A stretch of 13,490 nucleotides of DNA, taken from assembly GCA_050331715.1 (NCBI GenBank), contig JBHJGO010000022.1, positions 1-13,490 on the forward strand, read 5' to 3'. This document shows, one piece after another, positions 6,978-13,490 of the stretch. Positions within the stretch are counted from its first letter, which is position 1; each line of letters begins with the position of its first letter. A program made the position numbers and the translations under genes. The notes beneath the pieces are model-generated. The model was given only the letters and a program-made list of their open reading frames with translations. It did not search any database and was not told where the DNA came from. This DNA comes from JBHJGO01 sp050331715 (GTDB taxonomy: Bacteria > Cyanobacteriota > Cyanobacteriia > Cyanobacteriales > Microcoleaceae).

Positions 6978-8070
6978 AGAGCAATTTAATTTCTCCTAAT
7001 TTGATAATTTCATTAATTAGCTTTTCTAGACGATGAATAAGGCTATAAAATCGTAGAAGACCAGCCAAAGGCAAGGTTTGTATATCATAGATTTCTTGGA
7101 ACTTGATAGAGCGGGTTTTAAATTGATTGAATTCTTGCTTGAGCTGAGATAGATTTTGAATATATTGATCACTCAAAGCAGGCTCTGAAATCTCTGAAAA
7201 AGCTTCTAATATTGATTCGAAAAGCTTTTTGAGCTCTGATTCAGTTTCTTTAAAGAGATGTATTTTTTGGCTGGCTTGAATCAGATCAAAAATTGCTGAG
7301 AGATGTAGGGTAATTTGTTGTTTGGTTTGAATTATTTCTGACCAATTTGTGTTACCTAGTTGTCTACCTGTTGGATCTAGCATGCCAATTTTGAGCATTT
7401 TTTGGCTAGATTGAACATTCTTTATCAAGTTTTTCTGTAACTGATGACTATCTTCAATCAGATCACTCTCTTGCAGATGACCTTGAAGGATCGTTTCAGT
7501 TAACTTCTGACTGCTATCTAGAAATTTTGCGAACTGCTGGCGGAGTCCTTGATGAACCATTGTGGGCCAAAATAGTCGGTTAATTAAGATTCCGACCGCT
7601 ACTCCAATCAAGACACACTGGGCCAAATTAGAGCAATATCCAACTGGATCAGGAGTATTGCTGTTGATCGTTGTAGCAGACAACATAATCATTGGAGCCA
7701 GGAGATTTCCAAAGACTCCGTGATTTTTCAGGTAGTTCCAAATGATTCCGGTTAGTAAAGTTGCAAGAAAGAATCCGATGTAGCTCTTGCCAAAGCAAAC
7801 AAGAATAATCACTGACACCATCAACACGAGTCCTAAACTGGCCAGGATTCGTGTCACAAGGTACCATGCTATGCCCAAACTCAATAGGATTGTCGTCTGA
7901 CAAAACATGGCAGCAAATAGAGCCGTTGAAAATCCCAACGTATCGGCAATCACCCAGGCGATCGCTGTTCCCAGGCCAACTTTTAGGGTCGTTCGTAAAA
8001 TAACAGAAATCATTTCTTGGTTTTTAGATCTGACTATGCGTTTCTGCTCCTCTGAATTTCTAAGCATCAT
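6964..8070 (-). CDS. FUSC-like membrane protein, half-size, first of a pair
   Basis: This 368-residue protein starts at the ATG at 8070, 10 nt after the stop of the channel-like gene; an in-frame ATG at 8133 would overlap that gene by 53 bp. About six membrane helices span residues 20-170, starting with MISVILRTTLKVGLGTAIAW and ending GVAVGILINRLFWP, a typical end of the FUSC membrane module. A long soluble helical region follows (about 171-368). No strong Shine-Dalgarno precedes 8070; the Met at 8013 (MISVILRTT) is a possible later start. It overlaps the next FUSC gene by 14 nt. The two proteins share layout but little obvious sequence, so they look like the two separated halves of an AaeB-like pump or like paralogous subunits. 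FUSC assignment is by topology and weak motifs. Confidence 0.75.
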   Translation of the reverse strand: MMLRNSEEQKRIVRSKNQEMISVILRTTLKVGLGTAIAWVIADTLGFSTALFAAMFCQTTILLSLGIAWYLVTRILASLGLVLMVSVIILVCFGKSYIGFFLATLLTGIIWNYLKNHGVFGNLLAPMIMLSATTINSNTPDPVGYCSNLAQCVLIGVAVGILINRLFWPTMVHQGLRQQFAKFLDSSQKLTETILQGHLQESDLIEDSHQLQKNLIKNVQSSQKMLKIGMLDPTGRQLGNTNWSEIIQTKQQITLHLSAIFDLIQASQKIHLFKETESELKKLFESILEAFSEISEPALSDQYIQNLSQLKQEFNQFKTRSIKFQEIYDIQTLPLAGLLRFYSLIHRLEKLINEIIKLGEIKLLYEDT

Positions 8071-8080
8071 TCCATCTGTG

Positions 8081-8542
8081 CTAACGACTACGGTGATGAC
8101 GACCCTGACGATGTAGTTGTAGCAATTTGCCAAAAACAGAAGACAAGGTTGCCGTCGACAATCCCAACATCAATACACCGCTGATTGCTTCTAGCGCTCC
8201 CAACATGCGCCAAGGGTCGTCCATCACCATATCACCGTATCCCAGGGTGGCAAAGTTTACTGCGGAATGATAGAACGCAGTACGATAGCTTTCAAATTGT
8301 CCAATTAGAACAAAAACAGCAGCCCAGATCCCGATCTGAAAAAGTGAGTTGATAAAGAGGAAAAACAGGGTAACGCTGAGAATGATAAATCTACCCAGCA
8401 AATGTTCTGCTTTGAGAATTTGCTGTTTGGAATGGAGCCACCTTGACAGAATTCCGATTAAAGCTGAGACAACAAAAGCTTGAATAGTTTGCCCCAAAAA
8501 AAACATAATCAGGCCAATGAGTAAAACGAATAAATCCTCCAC
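8081..8542 (-). CDS. K+-channel-like protein with TLGYGD selectivity filter
   Basis: This 153-residue protein begins with GTG at 8542. The predicted plan is a helix at 4-30, a helix at 52-78, a pore helix and filter at about 85-104, and a last helix at 112-140 with the glycine hinge VLMLGLSTATLSSVFGKLL. The filter NFATLGYGD (T99-D104) is close to the K+ channel signature TVGYGD, which supports membership of the two-helix ion-channel family (Ion_trans_2). Channels of this fold work as tetramers in the plasma membrane. The short, basic C-terminus (LHRQGRHHRSR) lacks the RCK/TrkA-N regulatory domain of many bacterial K+ channels, so gating is unclear. It is first in an operon with two FUSC genes, which suggests a joint role in envelope transport or stress. 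A downstream ATG at 8506 is an alternative start that would cut the first helix. Confidence 0.8.
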   Translation of the reverse strand: MEDLFVLLIGLIMFFLGQTIQAFVVSALIGILSRWLHSKQQILKAEHLLGRFIILSVTLFFLFINSLFQIGIWAAVFVLIGQFESYRTAFYHSAVNFATLGYGDMVMDDPWRMLGALEAISGVLMLGLSTATLSSVFGKLLQLHRQGRHHRSR

Positions 8543-8576
8543 TGGTCAAATAGGTCTTAAAGGAAATTACATTCAG

Positions 8577-8585
8577 AATATATCA
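8577..8585 (-). promoter_or_regulatory. Candidate extended -10 promoter of the channel/FUSC operon
   Basis: On the minus strand TGATATATT matches the extended -10 form TGnTATAAT and lies 35 bp before the GTG start at 8542. I see no good -35 box, which extended -10 promoters can lack. Tentative. Confidence 0.3.
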
Positions 8586-8747
8586 CCTTGGCTCGTGTCC
8601 TCATTCTTGGCAGCCTCGCAAATATCCCTCTTTTCTCGAGAGAGATACTGTTGGAAATCGCTATTACAGCGGTTTTAGATTCGTTGGCATCCCTGACTTT
8701 TTCTACTAATTCCTAGAAACACCTACTAGTAAGAATTCCAAGAGTCA

Positions 8748-8786
8748 AGCAAATTCTCAATAAGCTAATATTATTGAGAATTTGCT
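8748..8786. terminator. Perfect 16-bp inverted repeat, possible terminator of the repeat-protein gene
   Basis: AGCAAATTCTCAATAA (8748-8763), a 7-nt loop, and its exact reverse complement (8771-8786) form an uninterrupted 16-bp stem. It starts about 50 bp after the stop of the minus-strand gene at 8835. The stem is AT-rich and lacks a following T-run, so it may be a weak terminator, an mRNA 3'-end stabiliser or a protein-binding palindrome. Confidence 0.6.
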
Positions 8787-8834
8787 ATATCAGGTGCAAT
8801 ATTACATGAAAAAGATAGTGAGAAAGGTTAGGTT

Positions 8835-10388
8835 TTAGACAAGTGTAAAAGACTTCCATGTAACGCCTTCTAAGACATCCGTTTGGGTCAAGGTTAATCC
8901 TGACCCACCTTCAATCACTGCTAAGACATCCCCTTCAAGGGCAATAATCAAATCATATCCAGCAGAGAAAAAACTCAGGTTATGTTCTGGCTCCAATGCG
9001 ATATCAATACCGTCACTGTCAGCCTGACTAAACCCTTGAATACGAGCTTCACCTACCCCCTGATGAAAGGTTTGTACCTCTGCCGTAAATCCAAAACGAC
9101 CGAAAACAACATTACCTAAAACAAAGTTATCTATAGCTCCTGGTCTACCGATTAAAGTATCAAATTCATTATTTCCTTCACTTACATAGGTTCGTTGTCC
9201 CCCAGAAAAAGTCACATCTACTCCGGTAATGTCATTAGAACCAATACCAAAACCAGTAACAGTATCATTACCAGATGTACCAACAAATGTGGCTGAGCGA
9301 GAAGGCTCGAATTGCCCCACCTGCTCATAGTGATCTAGGCCAGACTCAAAAACTCCAGCGTTCACCAAACCAAGAACATCAGGATTTTCAGATAGGTATT
9401 CATCTTCTAGAAAGTTTCTGGTCAAAGAACTTTGGCCAGAATAGATAATAGTCAGATCGTCTGGATCAGAAACACCTTGAATTTCAGCTATGAGAGTACC
9501 TCGATTGAATATAATTGTAGAACCATCACCGTCGTTGCTAAAATTATAGTCAATGGGTTGCCCTCCCAATTGAATCAAGTCCTCATTGGGATCATAATTC
9601 TGGATAATGGCTCTGCGGTTGAAGTCAACAACATTCAAGTAAAAATCTCCGGGGGGCGAGTCAGAGAGCTGCCGACCCACGCCAATCACAAAAGTATCCC
9701 TGGCAGTGCCACCAACTAAAGTATCTCTTTCACTAATTCCAAGACTTTCGTAGGTGCGATCACCGTTGGCATCCAGTCCAACTTCCACCCCAACTAGTTC
9801 AACTTCTCCGACGCCAAAGCTAGTAATGACATCATCCCCGGGCCCACACGTAAAGGTGACAATTCGGTCTTCAAACTGCCCAAAAATCTCGTAGTGCTGT
9901 CGTCCTGTCCGCAATCCTCCCAATGCTTGGTTAATGAAAGGAACTAGTTCAGGATAACGATTCAGATATTCAATCTCTAGAAATGAGTTACTAAATCGAC
10001 CTTCATCATTACCAAACTTGAGAAAATGTTCTAAACCATTGCGAAAAAATCCACTTTCGATAAAGGGTTGAATCTCAAGATTATTGCTAATGTAGAAAAT
10101 CTCATCATAGTCAGATGAGATATTCGTACGGCCTTCTTCGTATCCAAAATTGATAAAGTGAGCTAGCCCAGAGGGGAGTAGACCAGAATTGTCAGCATCA
10201 GTAACTCCTGGATTTTCTGCTAAATATAAAGCTTCATCATAATAGCGAGAAACAGATGTTAATCCCAACTCTAATCCAAAGCGTTGAAAATGATCTAGAG
10301 CTGACTGGACAACACCTTGATTGATGGCAGACTGAACAAACGGATAAACCTTTAAGTAGAATTCTTCATCGAAGATATCGAAATTCAT
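8835..10388 (-). CDS. Modular repeat protein with DHF/EHY-FG repeats and RTX-like calcium-binding modules
   Basis: The 517-residue acidic protein has no signal peptide or membrane helix. Five roughly 40-residue repeats follow the pattern 'YL..NP.v..f...G.f.sGl.HF..FG..EGR', at about 7-44, 49-88, 94-132, 136-175 and 326-363. This repeat is known from large bacterial surface and RTX-type proteins. Two related modules follow: GPGDDVITSFGVGEVELVG (182-200), with RDTLVGGTARDTFVIG behind it, and GTSGNDTVTGFGIGSNDITG (370-389), with FDTLIGRPGAIDNFVLG behind it. The GxxNDxVTGFG runs resemble degenerate RTX nonapeptides that bind Ca2+. So the protein looks like an internal duplication of 'repeat + RTX-like' units, the second with only one leading repeat. 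Proteins of this style are usually exported by type I secretion through a C-terminal signal. A HlyD-like gene lies nearby, but no ABC exporter is seen, so the link is speculative. The start has no clear ribosome-binding site. Function unknown, perhaps extracellular adhesion. Confidence 0.8.
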   Translation of the reverse strand: MNFDIFDEEFYLKVYPFVQSAINQGVVQSALDHFQRFGLELGLTSVSRYYDEALYLAENPGVTDADNSGLLPSGLAHFINFGYEEGRTNISSDYDEIFYISNNLEIQPFIESGFFRNGLEHFLKFGNDEGRFSNSFLEIEYLNRYPELVPFINQALGGLRTGRQHYEIFGQFEDRIVTFTCGPGDDVITSFGVGEVELVGVEVGLDANGDRTYESLGISERDTLVGGTARDTFVIGVGRQLSDSPPGDFYLNVVDFNRRAIIQNYDPNEDLIQLGGQPIDYNFSNDGDGSTIIFNRGTLIAEIQGVSDPDDLTIIYSGQSSLTRNFLEDEYLSENPDVLGLVNAGVFESGLDHYEQVGQFEPSRSATFVGTSGNDTVTGFGIGSNDITGVDVTFSGGQRTYVSEGNNEFDTLIGRPGAIDNFVLGNVVFGRFGFTAEVQTFHQGVGEARIQGFSQADSDGIDIALEPEHNLSFFSAGYDLIIALEGDVLAVIEGGSGLTLTQTDVLEGVTWKSFTLV

Positions 10389-10394
10389 ATTTTT

Positions 10395-10410
10395 TTGTAA
10401 CCGATTACAA
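10395..10410. promoter_or_regulatory. Inverted repeat next to the repeat-protein start, possible operator
   Basis: TTGTAA-CCGA-TTACAA is a perfect 6-4-6 inverted repeat ending 6 bp before the minus-strand ATG at 10388. It sits where the ribosome would bind. A bound regulator or a small mRNA hairpin could affect expression, or the match could be chance in AT-rich DNA. Confidence 0.3.
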
Positions 10411-10510
10411 CAAATATTGTCCCTTTTTACTGAAGCTTATACTAATCAAACGGGATACTTAATAAATTTAATGATTGTTTTGTAAATTCCTGTCATTCCA
10501 TAAAGTGGCT

Positions 10511-10551
10511 TCAAGAGTATCTTCGCGTGATGTTGTATTTGATACTCTTGA
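10511..10551. repeat. 11-bp perfect inverted repeat with 19-nt spacer
   Basis: TCAAGAGTATC (10511-10521) pairs exactly with GATACTCTTGA (10541-10551). It lies in the intergenic gap, 14 bp before the long hairpin at 10566. It is not placed as a terminator for either flanking gene, since both are transcribed away from it. Confidence 0.6.
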
Positions 10552-10565
10552 GTATTATTGAAGCA

Positions 10566-10619
10566 CTATTGACGCTCATCTAGCTATACGCGAAGCGTTA
10601 GCTGGATGAGCGTCAATAG
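10566..10619. repeat. Long near-perfect hairpin repeat (about 25-bp stem, GAA loop)
   Basis: The arms begin CTATTGACGCTCATC (10566-10580) and end GATGAGCGTCAATAG (10605-10619), exact complements. Further in, TAGCTA pairs with TAGCTG (one G-T pair), then one bulged T, then ACGC-GAA-GCGT closes the loop. The ACGCGAAGCGT tip is the style of cyanobacterial palindromic repeats. It sits between two divergently transcribed genes, so it is not an ordinary terminator; a mobile palindromic repeat is more likely. Confidence 0.7.
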
Positions 10620-10748
10620 GTTAGTCACTTTCGTGGTCTGCTATCCGCTGGATTCATTACTTACTACCAACGTGACCGGAGTCAGAGACTCTTTTACGTG
10701 GGAACAGTAGGACAGACTCTACTGAGAGACGACTCTCTACTCAAGCTG

Positions 10749-10841
10749 GGAGGGCTATCTAACCCTCTAACACTCAACTTCTACATCGCGCGGCCATACA
10801 AGGGCCTTATCGAGTATCTGACTCCCTCAACAGGTTTTTGA
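10749..10841 (+). pseudogene. Possible C-terminal scrap of an IS3/IS481-type transposase
   Basis: A frame ending in TGA at 10839-10841 reads NFYIARPYKGLIEYLTPSTG near its end. This resembles the conserved tail 'YN..RPH.gLgylTP..f' of rve-domain transposases. The upstream part is not recognisable, no start or catalytic DDE residues remain, and no terminal repeats could be assigned. The resemblance covers only about 20 residues, so it may be chance. Confidence 0.3.
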
Positions 10842-10939
10842 ATATGTTCAGAGATGAATGAGTACGCCTTGTTTTTAACTAGCGGCAGTTGCTCTATACC
10901 TTTATGATCTTTAATGAACCCCTCAACCAAATGGAAAGC

Positions 10940-10951
10940 AGGATATATCCT
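10940..10951. promoter_or_regulatory. 12-bp perfect palindrome upstream of the Lon-like gene
   Basis: AGGATATATCCT is self-complementary and ends 27 bp before the ATG at 10979, a position suited to an operator. The rest of 10842-10978 holds no convincing -35/-10 pair. Confidence 0.3.
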
Positions 10952-10978
10952 CTATTGATTTCTCACACACCATAAGCT

Positions 10979-13141
10979 ATGGCTATGAACAAGGCGATCA
11001 CCTGGATGTTCTGGATATTGGTAGGAATCATTACATTCGTAGAGCTAGGTTATATATTGGCGTCAGATGCTAAAGCCGTTACTGGCAGAGAAATTTCTCA
11101 GCCTCTACTAATAACGAATATTTTCCCTTTGCAAACGCGACGAGTTACCTCAGAAGCTGATGTCATGCTTTACCTTAAGACCAATCCTCCCTCTGGATCT
11201 TTGGGGCGTGCCTTCATAGAAGTCGAGCAAGGTCACAGCCATAATCTAAAGGTTGGGTTCTTCGAATCCAGATTGGGAAATACAGGAGATCAGTGGAGGT
11301 CAGCGGCCTGGTCATCGATTGTCACCAGCAGCTTTTTACTAGGACGTGACTTTAACCATTACAGGTTTTCCTTCGATTTCAATGGCTCTGTGGATGGCCC
11401 AAGTGCAGGCGGCCTATTCACAGTACATGTGCTGGCACTTGCTTTAGGTGACACTGTTCGCTCTGATACGACAATGACGGGCACCATCAATCCGGATGGC
11501 ACTATTGGCCCAGTTGGAGGGATTTCAGCAAAATTACGTGGAGCAGCAAATGCGGGAAAAAACCGCATCGCAATTCCGGTAGGTAGCCTTACTCCAGAAG
11601 TGGTTGAGGCTCAAAAAGAAACTGGGTTAACTGTGACCGAAGTCGCTAATATTTTTGATGCCTATCGGTTTCTTACAAACCGAGAATTACCTCATCCGAT
11701 TGGAGATTCGGATGAACGTCCACGACTTACACCTGACGACCATGCTCTGGTTGTGAGGCAAATTGAAGCACTACACCAGCAATATCAAGCTCGAGGGCAA
11801 GTTAAAGCAGTGATCAATGATGATTTTCCGGAGCTGCTGCGTGAACTCGTTGAGCAGGGGCGGATGTTAGCAAAAGAGTCAGATACTGCTTCTCAAAAGG
11901 CTCTGAGGAAGGAAGACTTACCGACGGCTTACGAACATGGCCTAACTGCTAACTGGCTCTTTGAAGTAACTCAGCATTTGATTCAACTTGCTCCTGATGT
12001 TGTTGCTTCCAGTACTTATGAAACCAATGCCAATAAGGACTCTCTCGATGAGGATATGCAGAAAAATGATACACAATCTATACTCGATATCTCTAGCCCT
12101 GCGGCTATAAGAACTACGCTATACAAGTTACGACAACGTTCAAAAGATCAATGGAATGCATTTGATGTACGCTCGGAGACTCTGTTAAATAGACTCAAAA
12201 AAATTAATCCTAAGACTGCTGATGAAGCTGTAACTTTGATACGAGCCTATGGTCATTGGATTGCAGCTCAAGGTATCAAGGCAAACACTGAAGAAACAGT
12301 AGCATCGTCTGATGATCTAAAGCAGGTGATTTTCTATACAGCAATTTCTCCTGCGATCGCTAATCGGCAATTACAAATGCTGGAAGACACTCTAGAACTC
12401 GGTCTAAACTCCAATACTAGAATTAGATTTAATGTTCAACAAATTGATCGGTTCGGTAATATTTTATTTCAGGGGGCAAATGCTAGTCTCAAGGCTTTTG
12501 AATCTCTAACACTTCAACCTTATGCAAAAGCAAAAGCACTCGCTATTGATGAGGCTCGTAAAGATTTCAACATGGTTGATTGGAATTATTTTCTTGCTCA
12601 AGGGGCATTAGACATCATTCCAAGTCTAACTGAGACTATTGATAGTCCAGAACAGAATATTTACGCTCGTTTAGGTGGTTCCTTACTTAGCTATCAACAA
12701 GCCAGTTTATTGATAGCTAAGTATTATTCTCTGAATGCAAAGTTTGACCCTGAACTAGAGTCTTTAGGATTGCGGGTACCAGTTTCTTTTGAGAAAGAAG
12801 TCGGACTGAATAATATGCTTGATTTAGCTGAACAAAAATCACGTCAATCGATCGCCTTAGCTAGACATATCGGTGGCGAACCCAAAGCCCAGATCTTAGA
12901 CTATGGAAGAGCAAAATTCTTACGTGAAGGAGATGCTAGCGATAAGTTAAAAGCTCTAACCACCTTATGGGAAGTCCGTATTGAAAGTGAATTAATGGCT
13001 ATTTTTTCAGATCAGTTTGCTCTTGAGAAACGTCCTCCGACAGGGATACAAACTTTAAAATGGGGAGCAATTGCCCTAGTCATAATATTAGTATTTGGCG
13101 GTTTGATTTATCGAAAAAAAATTATTTCTAGCCTGGACTAA
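10979..13141 (+). CDS. Membrane-anchored Lon-like (S16) serine protease without AAA+ domain
   Basis: This 720-residue protein starts with a membrane helix (about 8-28, ITWMFWILVGIITFVELGYI). The proteolytic region follows at about 60-238. It carries GSVDGPSAGG with the nucleophile Ser142, then TMTGTINPDGTIGPVGGISA (165-184) and Lys185, which match the Lon segments DGPSAG and MTGEIxxxGxVxPIGGxxxK. The Ser-Lys distance of 43 residues equals that of E. coli Lon (S679, K722), so the dyad looks intact. There is no Walker A/B motif, so this is not an ATP-driven Lon. Residues 240-690 are mostly helical and unrecognised. A second membrane helix (about 695-712) with a KK-rich end closes the protein. 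With both ends anchored, the domain probably faces the periplasm or lumen and cleaves unfolded or membrane-near substrates. No PDZ domain as in YlbL-type proteins is evident. Another start at 10985 (MNKAIT) would be equivalent. Confidence 0.85.
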   Translation: MAMNKAITWMFWILVGIITFVELGYILASDAKAVTGREISQPLLITNIFPLQTRRVTSEADVMLYLKTNPPSGSLGRAFIEVEQGHSHNLKVGFFESRLGNTGDQWRSAAWSSIVTSSFLLGRDFNHYRFSFDFNGSVDGPSAGGLFTVHVLALALGDTVRSDTTMTGTINPDGTIGPVGGISAKLRGAANAGKNRIAIPVGSLTPEVVEAQKETGLTVTEVANIFDAYRFLTNRELPHPIGDSDERPRLTPDDHALVVRQIEALHQQYQARGQVKAVINDDFPELLRELVEQGRMLAKESDTASQKALRKEDLPTAYEHGLTANWLFEVTQHLIQLAPDVVASSTYETNANKDSLDEDMQKNDTQSILDISSPAAIRTTLYKLRQRSKDQWNAFDVRSETLLNRLKKINPKTADEAVTLIRAYGHWIAAQGIKANTEETVASSDDLKQVIFYTAISPAIANRQLQMLEDTLELGLNSNTRIRFNVQQIDRFGNILFQGANASLKAFESLTLQPYAKAKALAIDEARKDFNMVDWNYFLAQGALDIIPSLTETIDSPEQNIYARLGGSLLSYQQASLLIAKYYSLNAKFDPELESLGLRVPVSFEKEVGLNNMLDLAEQKSRQSIALARHIGGEPKAQILDYGRAKFLREGDASDKLKALTTLWEVRIESELMAIFSDQFALEKRPPTGIQTLKWGAIALVIILVFGGLIYRKKIISSLD

Positions 13142-13223
13142 AGAATTTGGAAAAATATCGGTGCACTTTTCAATCTAATTGCCTCTAGCGTTATGTTTCA
13201 ATCTCTAGTAATTGCAGTGATGT

Positions 13224-13340
13224 AATATAGCAGTCCTAAATCAATCACTAAAAAAGTAATGGGGTTTGGGGACTATGTCCCCAAGAAGGGGCAACGCCCC
13301 CTTCACCCCTATTTCACAAATCATTGATGATTGCTATATT
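13224..13340. mobile_element. MITE-like element with terminal inverted repeats
   Basis: AATATAGCAGTC (13224-13235) and GATTGCTATATT (13329-13340) are inverted copies matching at 11 of 12 bases. CCTAAATC also occurs in inverted form near both ends (13235-13242 and 13345-13353). The element is non-coding, about 117 bp, and carries a structured palindrome at its centre, as expected for a miniature inverted-repeat element. I could not define a target-site duplication. Confidence 0.5.
13261..13309. repeat. Contiguous three-way-junction palindrome
   Basis: The outer stem GGGGT (13261-13265)/ACCCC (13305-13309) holds two hairpins with no free bases between them: TTGGGGAC-TAT-GTCCCCAA (13266-13284) and GAAGGGGC-AAC-GCCCCCTTC (13285-13304, one bulged base). 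G-rich repeats of this kind occur between cyanobacterial genes. It lies between the end of the Lon-like gene and the end of a convergent frame, so it could also terminate both transcripts. Confidence 0.7.
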
Positions 13341-13360
13341 TAACGATTTAGGGTATCAAC

Positions 13361-13490
13361 TTAAGGCGAAAAAGGTTGACTGTGTAAAGGTTTGGGCTGA
13401 CATGGTTTATATGACTGTCTTGGCATAGGCAGCTCAGTAAATGTACTGAGAATCGACTCAAATAAGTCTGGAAAAGATTGCCCAAAAAGT
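13361..13490 (-). CDS. Partial 3' end of an unidentified gene running off the window
   Basis: The minus strand is open from the window edge to TAA at 13361-13363. The 42 readable residues start LFGQSFPDLFESILSTF and end QPKPLHSQPFSP. The hydrophobic start followed by a basic, proline-rich tail reads like a real C-terminus. Its closeness to the MITE-like inverted repeat suggests a transposase, but the residues match no family I can name. A 7-bp hairpin (CTCAGTA-AATG-TACTGAG, 13433-13450) lies within it. The frame could be chance. Confidence 0.4.
   Translation of the reverse strand, partial: LFGQSFPDLFESILSTFTELPMPRQSYKPCQPKPLHSQPFSP

Noticed and set aside
9432..9719. 95-codon plus-strand reading frame inside the repeat-protein gene
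   Set aside because: Antisense shadow of a gene with clear repeats; no start signal.
10395..10410. NtcA site (GTAN8TAC)
   Set aside because: The GTA and TAC halves are separated by 6 rather than 8 bases, so the nitrogen-control consensus is not met.

Overview
The window looks like chromosomal DNA of a cyanobacterium, probably filamentous. It has four perfect copies of the cyanobacterial HIP1 octamer GCGATCGC (440-447, 5309-5316, 7958-7965, 12353-12360). It also has palindromic intergenic repeats with CGCTTCGC/GTTCGCG-type loops and several protein families common in cyanobacteria. No rRNA, tRNA or CRISPR array is visible. The identifications come from reading motifs by eye, without database searches.

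Layout. Positions 1-840 hold relics of a plasmid-type partition locus: the broken N-terminus of an actin-like (ParM/StbA-type) ATPase on the minus strand, and two blocks of five tandem 11-bp repeats, the architecture of a ParM-system centromere. Positions 841-925 form a contiguous four-way-junction palindromic repeat. Then come a secreted protein of unknown function (1252-1905, +) and, convergent to it, a secreted alpha/beta hydrolase of the S33/TAP-like type (1926-3950, -).

The central block concerns transport. A HlyD-like membrane fusion protein (4073-5632, -) is followed by a divergent 51-residue tryptophan-rich membrane protein (5767-5922, +). Next is a tight minus-strand operon transcribed from about 8580: a K+-channel-like protein (8081-8542), then two half-size FUSC-family membrane proteins (6964-8070 and 5919-6977). 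FUSC plus HlyD recalls the AaeA/AaeB efflux arrangement, here with the FUSC part split in two. The substrate is unknown and the link is inferred.

The right part has a modular, internally duplicated calcium-binding-like repeat protein (8835-10388, -). A 590-bp gap follows with strong inverted repeats and a possible transposase tail. Then comes a 720-residue membrane-anchored Lon-like (S16) protease with no AAA+ domain but an intact Ser-Lys dyad (10979-13141, +). The window ends in a MITE-like element containing a perfect three-way junction (13224-13340) and the 3' end of an unidentified minus-strand reading frame.

Most notable are the 5+5 array of 11-bp repeats beside the actin-like relic, the split FUSC/channel/HlyD locus with a tiny Trp-rich membrane protein, the stand-alone Lon-like protease, and the family of multi-armed palindromic repeats.
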